Shown here piece after piece: positions 37,036 to 58,735 of a stretch of DNA of 64,000 bases. The DNA is from Balanoglossus misakiensis (taxonomy: Eukaryota; Hemichordata). The translations under genes and the position numbers were made by a program. Location of the stretch: NCBI GenBank assembly GCA_040954595.2, contig CM082585.2, forward strand, positions 7,068,001 through 7,132,000, given 5' to 3'. The notes beneath the pieces are model-generated. The model worked only from the letters and a program-made list of their open reading frames with translations. It did no database searches and was not told where the DNA came from. Within the stretch, counting starts at the first letter, position 1. Each line of letters starts with the position of its first letter.

Positions 37036-40000
37036 TTTTAGGAGTGTTAAAATGCAAGACCTGGAGTATAAAACAAATTCCTACAATATGTGTTTCTTAT
37101 AATCCAAATATCAATCTTTTACAAGGACAATGGAGAACAGATTAGTTTTTAGCAACGTGAGAATCTAATAATAATGTTCTGAGCAACGTTTCTTGCCCTG
37201 ATTGCCTGAAGAAGAAAAAAAGCCGGATTTCGGCACCATGGGGTCTGGCAACAACGGTGTTGTTTCCATGGCAACAATGCCAAAAAATAAACAATAATTT
37301 TGTAATCAGATATTTGAAATATTTTAAGATAAGCTAGTTTATTTTCTTGAAATCGGCAGACGGAAATCGCTGTCTGCCCAAGAGCTGGTACATTTTTGTC
37401 ACTGAAGAAAATGGTGATAGTTTCCTTATTTTCCCTTTTAGTTGATATTACGGTCGAGTAATATTAACTGTTGAAAAGTCAGCCAGTTTGTGGTGGAAAA
37501 CCGTTTTGAGTTTGTACAGGTCTAATCTAATCTTTATAGCTTCGGAATGTCAGATATAAAATTAAGGGTTGGGGCTGAGTTGTTAGCTAAATTTACCAAT
37601 GTGAAGACTTTTTCTATCCTAACCCAACCTTCCAGTTGAAGAAGTTAGTTGTAGTTGCCATAGTTTTGAAAAAAAAAGAATAAAAACGCAAAACTTTCAG
37701 CTTCTAATAATCCCTCTTAAGCATGGCCCTGACAAACACCATGGTTTCTTGCAGAAGATGTTTATTTTACATTTTTGTGGTACCTCATAGTTGACATTTT
37801 GATTGCAAGGTAATGGGCTTTTAAAGCCACTTTCTGGTAAATTTACTAATGTTTCTTGATACAATAATCATTGGTCATTTCTGTAGACAGATCATCAGTT
37901 TCCCTGACAACAGATTGGATTGTTAATCCATTGTTCTTAATATCAATATTTCTCTCGGCTGCTTGATAAAAAACTTGTTTGAAGTTTTATTGATTTACAT
38001 AGTAGCATTTAAATTATTCAAAACTCCCAGACTAGATATGTGAGAGCAGTCTGTGTCCCATTTCTGCCAAAAAAGACACCACAAACAGTGACAAACCTCT
38101 GCCTACCTTATACAAACCAGGTTTTATCTTTGTCGTTGCCCAGCTTTTTTCGTGCAATTTTAATGTTATTGATATCATGAATCTGTTCAGTGAAAAAAAT
38201 ACATTGTACTATTTGTGCTTCTTGCAAAATATGACGCCAGTTTCATTACTGTCTCTGCAGTAATCTCTGACTGTATGTGAGCAAAGTAATTCCACAAATT
38301 ATGGCAGTAATCCAAGAATATTTTTACCGTATATTATTTGCAATGAAGACAGTGGTATAGTTTATATATATAGTGAGACTCAACAAGATATGAATTGAAC
38401 CCAGGACAATCCTCAACTGTACACGCATACTGAAAAGTTTTCCCAGTTCCCAAACTTTTACACACAATGCATCTGTCTTGGCGCGTCTGTAACCTGATCA
38501 GGTTTGACTTGATTCCGGACACATTTTCTTTTACTGATTATTTGTATTTTGTCATGTACATGTATATGCAGAATTTATTTGGCAGTCTGTACACAGCAAA
38601 TCACATAGATAGAACACCAATGCAGACATGATACATATATGTAAATCTCACTACAGTTGTTGATAGATTCTTCATTTCCATCAGATATTACACATTTCAG
38701 GTAATATTGTCTCTATGCATAGATCATTGTTTTATCATCAGTCTGGAAGGTTTACATTAACCTACCGTAATCATCCTGTCATCTACATGTATGTAATCCT
38801 TGTTTGTGTCCTTTTCACACTTTGTGTATCATATATCCATACATGCAGCCAAAATTGGTTGTATCCAGATGGCTGTGAATTTTTCACGATTCAAGGGCTG
38901 AAATTAGCCATGGTTTATAGCTTCTGGAAGTTACGTGTGGTAAACTATGGTTAGATAATCCGGAAGTCATAGCTGTGGCTTGTCAGCGTTATTCTTCGGT
39001 AATATCGTGAAGTTAGTTAACCCCAGGGTTAAGAGTCACTCGGTAGTTAACCATGGTTCTTCAGTGGTTATAATTTTCAATTGTGGTTGACAAAATGGTG
39101 GTGTATGATTTAATATTAACTCCCTTGGTTTAACCAGTCACTGATTTGTAATACATGTAGCTGGTCTGTGATTAGTACAGTAGATAGTGTTCAGGTGGTC
39201 TTTTTGGATCATATCATGAGGTAAACGTGAACATGACAAGAAATTGGCAATTTTATCCTCTTCTCTATCCATCGAAATCATTGCACCAAACTTGCTCCTC
39301 CAAAGTCTGTTTTTTTTCTGACCCGATCAAATGTACCACATGTCAAGCTTAATTTACATTTTATGTCCATAGAGGACGCTGTTGGCACAAACCCCATGTT
39401 TGTTTTCCATTTTGTCTTCCACAGTACACTTGTGTTTTAAGTTTATTAGAAATCAGGAATGTCACTCGATATATACATAATTTATTTGTGTTTTAATGAG
39501 AAACAAATTTGTACATATTCAATAATTTCATGTTCGCCCTGTAGATTATATCAGAGGTAAACATTTTTTTTTGCGTGAGATGTTTTATTTTTGTAAAACT
39601 TTTCATTGAAAACGAAAGTAATAATTCAAATAGCTTTAGGTGTGATATTTCATTTCTGACCATAGAGGGCGCTGTAAGTATACGTCATATTTATTGTAAT
39701 GGAAGTCGGTGTACACAAGCCACATTGGATACTAGTGGACAAATTTGAAGTTGATCCAAACTGCTTGCAAATCATGTAGAAAAAACACTAGTAATGTCTG
39801 CTTTCTGATTTTTCCAAGACTGTAGAAATTTTCTTTTCAAGTCTTGCCATTGTTTCAATTGATTCTGTGGCATGTGAAATTTAATACTTATGACACTATA
39901 AATCACATATAAAAATTTGACCAGACAGCTCTTTGATATCTGACCCAAGATTATTTTGACGTTAAGTGGAAATCACTGCAGAAAGGCGCCTGCTGCCTAA

Positions 40001-41668
40001 CCAATATATTATCTCATTTTGTTCTGAAGGTAAAAAATTAGGTAATTTGTTCGTGGACAACTACAATTAACAATACTACATTACCAAGAGCAATTGAGGG
40101 AATTGGTGTTTCAGTTTTATTGGAAAGGGAAGTGGTTTGGATCTTGTAATATTATGCTCTGTATAATTTGACTGGACAAAAATCAGTGTGACAGCATTGG
40201 TAAATAGTGCTCAGTGCTTATGTTAGCTTAACATGTACCCTCCTCAGTAGCTATTCAAATCCCTTTCATTGTCTGCAGTGGACATTAATTTAAAATCACA
40301 CCAAACTGAAATTTCCAAGCGAGCTGAGAAAATACAGCTTGCTATGATGTCATCACAGCAATTGACCTTTGACCCTTCCAATTTATCATACTGCGTGTGG
40401 GAGGCAAACAGTTCTGTCATTTATACTATCAGAAGGTTGCTATTATACCAGTATAATGATAGCAAATTTTTAGCTCAGCATTTTCAAGTTTTCTGTCCAT
40501 GTGTATGACCAGTTTTTCCTCAAATGCATTCTTCTACGGCAGTAATGGAGGAAACAAAACATCCTAAATAGCTTGCCTGTTGGTAGCAGCATTATATTTT
40601 AAGAATACCATACCCTTCAACAGCAGTAAGACTTACAAAACTCATTCAAAATTTAGCAATTATCATTGATGTTTGTATCATGAAGAAAATTACTTTTCTG
40701 ATTTTGCGTTGCTATAGCAACTCATCTTTTTTATTAATCTGTAGATTTTTTTTTGAGGGCAAAACCGATCTGTACTTGCTTTCACATTGCTGTGTACATA
40801 ATTGCCAATGTGAAATAAAAACCCAAATGTAGTAGGTATGTAAATAACTGGATTCTGTTTCGATATTCCTGTGTGTAACTGTGTGTGAAGTATTTCCTAA
40901 ATCTGTTCATTTGTCTCCATGCTGTATGTGTGTGTTTGTGTGCACTAGTGCATGCATGAACATGAATATATGTATGTATGAATGCATACATGTGTGTCTG
41001 TCTATCTACTAGTATCTATCACTGTACATGTTTGTGTTGGGGGGGGGGGTTAGGTAATGTGTCCCAAATAGGCTTAGATTATCATCACAGTGACAAATTT
41101 CTGGTTTCTCTGGTTTGTGTAATGACACGCGAACAAATTCGTGCTTCATCAATCTCGTTTTATTGCAACTTAAAGGTTGGCGCGTGCGTGTATACGTATT
41201 TGATCAGGGAGCAGCTTCAACAAACGAAAAGCACGTCCAACACCACCACTGATGGCGCTGTTCATTCCGATTTCAGTGAAATCCACACCGGAAACTACAG
41301 ACAAGGAATCCCCATCTTCGCTGTCTATTCAAGTGGCTTTTTCTTCTGACTGAGGTAAGTTTCTTTTATAAAACGTACAAAATAGGCTTCTAGCAAACTA
41401 GCTTCTCCAGCTTTACTGGTCAATTAGCGTATGCGACGCGTATTTAGGAAAGAAATACAACATTTCTCTCCGCGTTTCAAACTGTAGGCCCTTCGCGGTG
41501 TAGTCGCATGCACCTGTCCAATGCAGGTCAAAATTTGGAAGGCCTAATTAATGCCCGGGCCCCTACCAAAATTTAAAATAAATTCTGGCCTACTCAGCCC
41601 TCGACTGAAGCTCCCTATTTCTTTTGGCAAGAATGGCTTGTCCTACGTTATGTAAATGTCAGAACTCA
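37036..41668. other. Intergenic or downstream non-coding DNA
   Basis: AT-rich; no conserved gene. Two copies of the word CCATAGAGG(A/G)CGCTGT (39367-39382, 39660-39675), a G run (about 41040-41050) and one candidate exon (41277-41354). Confidence 0.6.
41277..41354 (+). CDS. Candidate small + strand exon
   Basis: Acceptor GATTTCAG and consensus donor TGAG|GTAAGT flank 78 nt. After two bases the frame reads KSTPETTDKESPSSLSIQ then VAFSSD and TGA (41351-41353), a Ser/Thr/Pro-rich tail. Its phase fits the donor at 36749 in the exon-10-skipped frame of IQCJ-SCHIP1. No other + strand gene is near. Weak on its own. Confidence 0.25.
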
Positions 41669-41734
41669 TTTATTATTTACTCCCGTCCACTCTGGTAACG
41701 ACTGTAGGTAGGGCAAATAGGCCCATTATTGTTT
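41669..41734 (-). other. Tetraspanin 3'UTR with poly(A) signal
   Basis: On the - strand an AATAAA (41669-41674) lies about 60 nt after the stop codon, marking a probable short 3'UTR. Confidence 0.55.
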
Positions 41735-42559
41735 TCATGTCTCAACAACGTAAGTAGCCACGACACTTTGTCGAAATATGCGACAGCCTGTACATAGCGT
41801 TACAAACGCAGCGACAATGGAAACGATGATCATGAAACCGTTCACAATCTGTATCACGTCGAAATGATAACTCGTGATGTTAGCGAGGTGGCGGTAGCAA
41901 CCGTTGCTGTACACGAGAGTCGAGTTCACCGTCGCCTCGCAGTCGACGAACGGGTCGTCCGAATTGCAGTGGCAGGAAGACGGGACGGTTTGAGAGCGGA
42001 TGCCCGCGACTGTGGCCCAGTCTGTGAAATTGTCCGTCCCGCAGCACGCGTTGTCGCTCTGGAGCCCGTCCCAGCACTGCGCGATCCTCTCGTCTTCCCC
42101 GCCGTACAACGCCATCGATTCCAGCATGTCTTGATGCAGAGCGCCGCCGACGCCCAGCTGGGACACCTTCACCGCTGACGTGATGATCGCGGCACACTGG
42201 AAGGATATCACCACGAACAGGACCATGACGAACGAGCGCATGTCTCTGGCGCGAGAGCTCTGCAGTGTCAAAGTGTCCATGCACGACAGGGCCAGAACGA
42301 ACACGCCGGCTATTATGGTCAGCACACACGGCCAATACACACTGACGTAGGTCACACGGTTGCAAGTCCTGTCTTGAGCAATCATGACGGTCCCCATGAC
42401 GATGAGAAGCAATCCTGACGTCAGAAAAACAATTATCTGGACCAGCATCACCCATCTTATGTTGTGCTTTTTCTCTCCGACCGATTGTTGCTTCAAGTCG
42501 GCTTGGCTGCCGAAATCTTTCTCGAAGTCCGACTGAGTGGTTGAACCGTGGTCCGACAT
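41735..42559 (-). CDS. Tetraspanin, intronless CDS
   Basis: 274 residues with the full tetraspanin layout. Short cytosolic N-terminus; TM1 (WVMLVQIIVFLTSGLLLIVM); TM2 (YWPCVLTIIAGVFVLALSC); TM3 (FVMVLFVVISFQCAAIITSA); a large extracellular loop with the diagnostic CCG (in DNACCGTDNFTDW), PSSC and further Cys, plus N-glycosylation sites (NFT, NST, NIT); TM4 (IVNGFMIIVSIVAAFVTLC). Tetraspanins organise membrane microdomains with integrins and other receptors. I chose the ATG at 42559 (A at -3); an in-frame ATG at 42589 would add 10 residues but has a poor context. The coding sequence is one exon and GC-rich against AT-rich flanks, unusual for the family and possibly a retroposed copy. A 5'UTR intron is likely. 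Subfamily not assigned. Confidence 0.93.
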   Translation of the reverse strand: MSDHGSTTQSDFEKDFGSQADLKQQSVGEKKHNIRWVMLVQIIVFLTSGLLLIVMGTVMIAQDRTCNRVTYVSVYWPCVLTIIAGVFVLALSCMDTLTLQSSRARDMRSFVMVLFVVISFQCAAIITSAVKVSQLGVGGALHQDMLESMALYGGEDERIAQCWDGLQSDNACCGTDNFTDWATVAGIRSQTVPSSCHCNSDDPFVDCEATVNSTLVYSNGCYRHLANITSYHFDVIQIVNGFMIIVSIVAAFVTLCTGCRIFRQSVVATYVVET

Positions 42560-42662
42560 TGTCTGAGTTGTACAGAGTGGCAAAAGCATGCAATCGTCGA
42601 CTGGAGTCAATTCCTAGAAACACTCTTCAGATCATCCCCAAAACTGTCTGGCGGTGTTTATC
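42560..42662 (-). other. Tetraspanin 5'UTR, second exon
   Basis: On the - strand a good acceptor (TTTCATCTATTTCAG|G) ends at 42663, about 100 nt before the ATG, so the 5'UTR is probably spliced. Confidence 0.5.
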
Positions 42663-45109
42663 CTGAAATAGATGAAACCCATCAATGTGGAGCACTGGTA
42701 CGATGATGAATCACAACACAAATACGCTGGACAAAAATACTTCCAAGCTCAGTACTGAAATTTAACGAAGCTCGTTTTTACTGTGACACCGCAAAACAGT
42801 TATGTGGATACGGATGTCGTGAACTCGTACAACAACGTAATTCCATTCCGTTTCGCCACTCGTATGACAGCAACACTTCCGTTCTGCTGTAAATGTTTCT
42901 GAAAGTTTGTGTATTTTACCGCACTACATTTTCATTTTTAATACATAACAGTGAGAAGAAGCGAGACTTCTTTACTTCTCGTCGCTTCTCCTCGCTGACA
43001 ACGTGATGCTGGAGTAAAATTATTAGTAATACCTACCCTGTAGGACAGAGATTGTAATGTGAGTTAATTGGCTCAGAACTGCTGCGCTTTTAGCCAGGGA
43101 GTCGAGAGGACTTGAATTACATTATTGATCCAGGCCGGGGTTATAATTGCAAAGCTCTTGAACACATTTATTCCTGCCGCGAATAAGTGCTCTGTAGGGA
43201 AACCTTTTTATATAAAACGAGTACGTTTAGCTTATAGACAGTACCCCGTCGTTAAAAAAACCCTTAAAAATACACGTCTATATATTAACAAAATTATTTC
43301 CTAAAATAAATTTAGTGATTTATTGGTGAAGGAAAGCCTACTCAAAGCATATAATAATAGAATCAGGTGACTGCTGATACTATTAAATTTCAGACTCAAA
43401 CCAACCAGGCTAATCATTCTGTTTTTATATAGTCTGTGTAAATATTTATTTGAAGGCTTTCATAAAAGACAAAACATATAATGGACCTTAGACACACCAT
43501 AGCATGCATTGAGCTGTAAGGTTTGGCAATTTCAGAATGTCAGTATTCACATGATGATGACGTTGAAGGTGGTTTTGTTGATCAATTTCCGTGTCGCGAC
43601 TCAAATCCTTACCGGCGATTCAGATCACGTGTCCGTGTTCGACTGGAAAGGGTCAGCGGGTTAATCCGTTTTAGACTTAAGCCTAATCTCATTTATATTA
43701 TAATCTGGCATCTGCAGTGAAGATTATGATGGGGGGCTATTACGTACAACGCATGGTATTACTACAGAAAACGACCCATTGTTATTTACTCTTGTTCAGT
43801 TGTCACGAAGGAGATTTCGTCTTCCGCTGCCCCTAGCGTTGATGCGTAATTCGAAGCCCGAATTATCTGTATGTACATTTGGTTTGTGAAGTGACCGTAA
43901 AATCATAATATCAAACGCTGGCAACCGTCGCGAGAAAATGACGTAGATGGTCGCAGCTGGACGGTATCGTCTAGATATATCAGAGGCATACTAAGCCGAA
44001 GAAAAACATAACCCTGGTAAAATATAGTTTACGGGGTCGAACATTCGAGTATAAAATATCAAAAGGTCAGGAAAATAATCTATATTGTCACAAAGGTGTG
44101 TGGTCAGGCATGGTCTCCTAAATAGACGACAGCGTTGTGTTCAATCACAGAAAGACACATGCACGTACAGGCAGACAGATAGATAGATAGACAGAGATTA
44201 AGTGACGTTAGAGAAAGGTGAGGGGGCGACTGAATCATAAATAGCTGCGATTGCAATCAAAGAAACGACGTCCGCGTGACGTATGCGTGTGCTCTGGAAA
44301 ATAGCCTCTTCATGGCCCATATACTGGTAACACAATTACGCTTATTTGATATAAGAAGTAAATACGTCATTATACTAATTTGTATAGCATGCGGGGTTTT
44401 GTTGAAAATATAATACACGTTTATCGAATATATGGTATCCTTAAACACTGATGACAGAGTGGATGATTTTATCGACGACATTATAAATATAGGGTTGACA
44501 GAACTACTGCGCGTAGCTACTAGTAGTTTATGTTCTGTTTTGTCATATGAATGTATACATGATCAAACACAAGGTCTTATGCGTCGTCAGGTGTGCGGCC
44601 ATGCCATGCATGTAGTATCAAATGTATCGTCAAAATACTGACTGTGGAAGCTGGTGTTTCTATCCAAACCCGCACTAAACATAGCACCCGAAAACGCGCA
44701 GGTTTTTTTGAAACGCCATGATTTTACTTGTGTATGCACGTCAATAGAAACCCCCATTCAATCTCGTTTTATGGCGATGATGGCCTTGAGACGACCGTCA
44801 CTAAGTCTCCAACACTCACTACAACGCTCAACATACAAAGTCCTTTCATTTGAAGGCTATGAGAACGGGATTTCATGCGTGTTACCTCACTAATATAGAT
44901 ACTTGTTACATCAATGAAGTAGACAAGCGAGCGTAAGACATATCGGCGTTGGAGACATTACAGCGGTACGTTCAATGCTTGACGATATAGCGATAGTGTT
45001 TTGAAAATATAGGCCAGCAATTTGTCATTACATTTTAATACATTAAAAGCCACGTTCACAGCGCTGACATTTCAATCGCGGCTTCGCTAGCTTACAGCTT
45101 TGTTCTTAC
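42663..45109 (-). other. Probable 5'UTR intron of the tetraspanin
   Basis: Runs from the donor CAG|GTAAGA (45109) to the acceptor at 42663. AT-rich, with a short GATA microsatellite (about 44174-44200); no other gene seen. Confidence 0.45.
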
Positions 45110-45330
45110 CTGCGCTAGCTCATCGTGCGTTTTCTCGCCGTTCGTAGTTTTCCGTCGGTCTTGATCAGAAATTTGGTTGAAAGTGAGTGTCTTCTCGCTT
45201 TGAACACAGACGGCTTCGTTCCTTTCTTTCCGTTAAATGGTGAGCGCCTGTCGGTTTGGAGCTCAATACGTGACCTTGTATATGTGCGAGAACGGTAAGG
45301 GTCACTCATAATTTAACTATAAATGGATAT
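45110..45330 (-). other. Candidate 5'UTR exon of the tetraspanin, with uORF
   Basis: A consensus donor GCGCAG|GTAAGAAC lies at 45110/45109 on the - strand, preceded by CpG-richer sequence. A basic 64-codon frame from ATG (45309) to TAG (45115) lies inside it, starting MSDPYRSRTYTRSRIELQTD. It could be an upstream ORF, a small protein, or incidental. A TTTATAG word lies just upstream on the - strand. The exon's 5' limit is not defined. Confidence 0.4.
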
Positions 45331-46569
45331 TTTGACAGTCGTCGCGTAGCAACAGACAAACAAAGTGTGCGTGTCGTCTTAAGGCCTTCAACAGAATGCC
45401 AAATACAAATACACTTATGAGCCAACACCTTTCTTCTCATAACGATTAAAGAATGAAAGCCCAGTAGCTGTATATGTATGTGTTAGGCCTATTACAGTAT
45501 CTGTAAATACGCGTTTAATCCCTCTTGCTTTAAAATACACATTTTAAGCAATATCTCTTACTGTTGTTCTTAGGACGCTGTTGACAAAACTATTACGCAA
45601 ATTATAGCCAGCTGCTTCGAAAAACAGTAATATTTAGTTTATCACACGGCCATATTTCGAAAAAAACACTTCAGGTTTTTATAAATTTTGTTTCTTCAAC
45701 GCGGTAAAATTCCGACAGTAAGACGTATTACTAAATTTATTAGCGTTCTGAGTTAATGAATCGAATTTAGTAATTGGTCTGAATACGTAGCGGCTGCACT
45801 GGCACTCAGTTGCCTTGGGTAGGCTTGAACCGGTCTTATTGTCTGATAGCTCAAAGGACTTCGTTTTGGTTGCTAAGGGCATATCATTACTTTTAGTCTG
45901 GGTTGGTCGATAGGCCACTTTCATGACTCTGGGTGACTTTTAAATCCTGGTGTTTGGTTGGCATGACATCATACACCAGTCAACGTAATTACAGATAACA
46001 TTCAGTATTTGTAACGGACACAAATTTTAGTCCTAGGATGAGTTAGAGTGCACAATTAACTATGCTTGACTATTTTAAACTTATACCAACAAAATGCCCA
46101 GATGAGTAAAGGTCACATAGGGGTCATGAAATTGGCCCAGGTGCTTTGATGTACGTCAGAAGCACACGCTCTACGCCTGGGAGTGTCGTACATACGTCAA
46201 TGAAAACAATCATTCAGATATTAATCTTTCATATGATTGTTTTATTTCCTGATTTTCCATTACTCATGACGAACTCGCACAAACAACCATAGGGTTACAC
46301 TAAATGGACAGAAATGAAAGTTTACACATGTAGAAACCATAACTCCTATCAGCCTACCAGAGCAAAAGATGATCAGATTATCATGTTGATCTTTAGTTAT
46401 GATCGAATTATGTAGAATAAAATTGAGACATTTAAAAACATAGGTATTTGCTTTATATACACGGAAAGCAAGAAAATTGAAACACAAACTCAGTCAGCCT
46501 CCAGACTTGGGCCCATCACATCTCTTTTAAGAGAATCGAAATAAACTATAATTAGCGCCATACAATAAT
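45331..46569. other. Intergenic between ABC transporter and tetraspanin
   Basis: Nothing recognised in 1.2 kb of AT-rich sequence. Confidence 0.6.
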
Positions 46570-46762
46570 TTTATTGGTATTGATTTAAAGTTATATCGAC
46601 TAGACATAAAAACGCAACAGGCTTCCATTCAATAAAACGTTTCTCTTCGCTCTCAGAATTTTTTCGCTGACCCATGCAATCATGCACGTTTCTGTGACTG
46701 AAGCCCTTGCGGTCAGAGTTTCAGTCACGGTGATGTTTGAATGTTGTTGGGTGCCGCAGTGC
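46570..46762 (-). other. ABC transporter 3'UTR with poly(A) signal
   Basis: On the - strand AATAAA occurs at 46570-46575, about 190 nt beyond the stop, a plausible 3' end. Confidence 0.5.
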
Positions 46763-56735
<9,973 letters not shown>

Positions 56736-58562
56736 CTGTTTTGAAATAAACACACACACACACACGTACACGTGGTTGGGCTCTGACCAGTGAGGATTTT
56801 CGTTTGGCTGTGGGAGGCGCCAATTGTCTTTCAAGGGGCGAGGCGAGGGTTGAGGCGAGGGTTATGTAAGAGGAAAGTCAGTGCGCATGTGCATTCAGAC
56901 GATATCCACTGAAAACGACCTTGTTACCCCAAGTTCTCAGCCACGTTTTGAAACCAGAATTTAATCATCAAGATTGATTCACATCTTCATTAAGGCATAT
57001 CGTTGACCCCGCCCTTCATTAGGCCCGAGTGATGCGGCGTTCTTTGTCGTTGTTACGTAGCGACGATTGACTCAACGGTCGCTGAGGAATGCCAACCGTT
57101 GTGTTTACAAAGATGGGATTAAAATGATAACCGATTCTTATTAACTTTGACCTACGATTGAAACGTAACGGCACCCAAACGATATAATTTTCGCATTTTC
57201 CCCCTTAATATAGTTTAATTCTGACAAGCTTATACATAAATGGTGGTGAGGAATTTTTAAAAGGAAAAATGTCAGGCTTTACTGTATTCTACGACGAAGA
57301 TTTTGGCTGTTGTTTTAACTCTTTTCTCACTGCGTGGCTATTACACATTAACGACTCTTGAGATGTTTATGTTGACTTTTGTACACATGGGGACATTTTT
57401 CACCGACAGACGCACAGCAAAAAACAATACTTCCAAACGTTATGCGCGACGTTTTCCTAAGTAACTGCCGTAACGTAATTTTTAAACCCACGCTTGTGTG
57501 ACTTGAACATTTCCAATTTTTGAGACATCTAAGCAGTTGTTGCGTTACCATGGAAGCAATAATTTTTCATCGCTTTGAGAAAGAATATTAAAACTGAGAG
57601 GCGCGGGGGGTACATTTTGAATTTCAAATTTTGGCTCTTACATTTGAAATTTTCCTCGGTGACCCCCATTTTTTTCTTAATTTTAAGGCAGAATAATCTT
57701 AAGTTGCTTTGAGCATATAATATGAGGAAAAAAAATTAAAAGTTTGATTTCCGAGGTGCATACTACCTTAAGTAACTGCCCTTGGAGTGACTTCGTGTAC
57801 TCAGCTAACTGATGTTTGCGTACAATAAGTAGGTAAGAATTTGATACGGATATCGTTATGAGTATTTCATATTTCGGTGTTGTACAAACCAGCGATCAAA
57901 GAATTACTCGCTGTATGAGATTGTCTTTCTCCAAATCCCGGATATCGAATGACTAAAACGTTTCCAAATAAAGGCGCCAGCGGCTGGAATTCTTCAAGAT
58001 ATTATCATAGGAGGGCGGGTCGCCATTTTACCATCTCGTGAAGTTGAATAGAATATGAATAGGTTCAGGTGCACTGTGACCATTCACCGATATATAAACA
58101 TTGCGGAAATCTTGAGAAACACAAATCTTCTATCGAAAATGAATTTGCCAAAGAGTTAGGCAACGAAAACGGCGTACAGAACAGCATAAGTTTATACACA
58201 AATATATAAAGCTGTAGATTTCATATGGAGATATTAAACACTGGACCGGACTTGTTTGAAGTTACTTTCAACACACAGAAGGGCGTTTATCTAATCCAAA
58301 ACTTGTTTACTATTTTTACGAATTTAAAATTCAATGGTGCCGTTTTCTGTCCGAAGTATAGTGATTGCTAAGGATTTATTTTAGTCCGAATATTAACTCC
58401 AGGTCTGTCCATGAAACTGACGAGGCCAATAGTTTATGAAATTTTCACGCGCCACGCATTGCAGACGTACCCGGCACCATCATCACGAGACCACGAGTTC
58501 TTTATAGATATTACCCGTCTTTACATCTGAAATTTGGCTTTTTATATAACTCTAGCGCTTAC
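56736..58562 (-). other. ABCC 5'UTR intron
   Basis: Between the proposed non-coding exon and the first coding exon. Holds a CA repeat (about 56750-56764) with CACGTG near 56769; no other gene seen. Confidence 0.5.
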
Positions 58563-58735
58563 CTTTGTCTAGAAGTCGAGTCGACTGTTCGGGTTGGTCG
58601 TCTTGTACCAGACACCTATAGTCCTTTTGTGTGTCCACTGCAACTCAGCTGGGTGTGGATGGTCAGCGGGACTTGCACCGTACCTATTGTCCCCCCGGTC
58701 GAGTCAGTGTGAGAGACCCCACCTTGTAACGTGAT
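58563..58735 (-). other. Candidate ABCC non-coding first exon
   Basis: On the - strand a consensus donor ACAAAG|GTAAGCGC ends at 58563, with moderately GC-rich, ATG-free sequence upstream as expected of a 5'UTR. It is the first strong donor upstream of the ABCC coding exons. The 5' limit is a guess. Confidence 0.4.

Noticed and set aside
41880-42623. 247-codon second frame on the - strand and a 104-codon + strand frame over the tetraspanin
   Set aside because: Shadow frames of a GC-rich coding exon; no domain, while the tetraspanin frame has all family marks.
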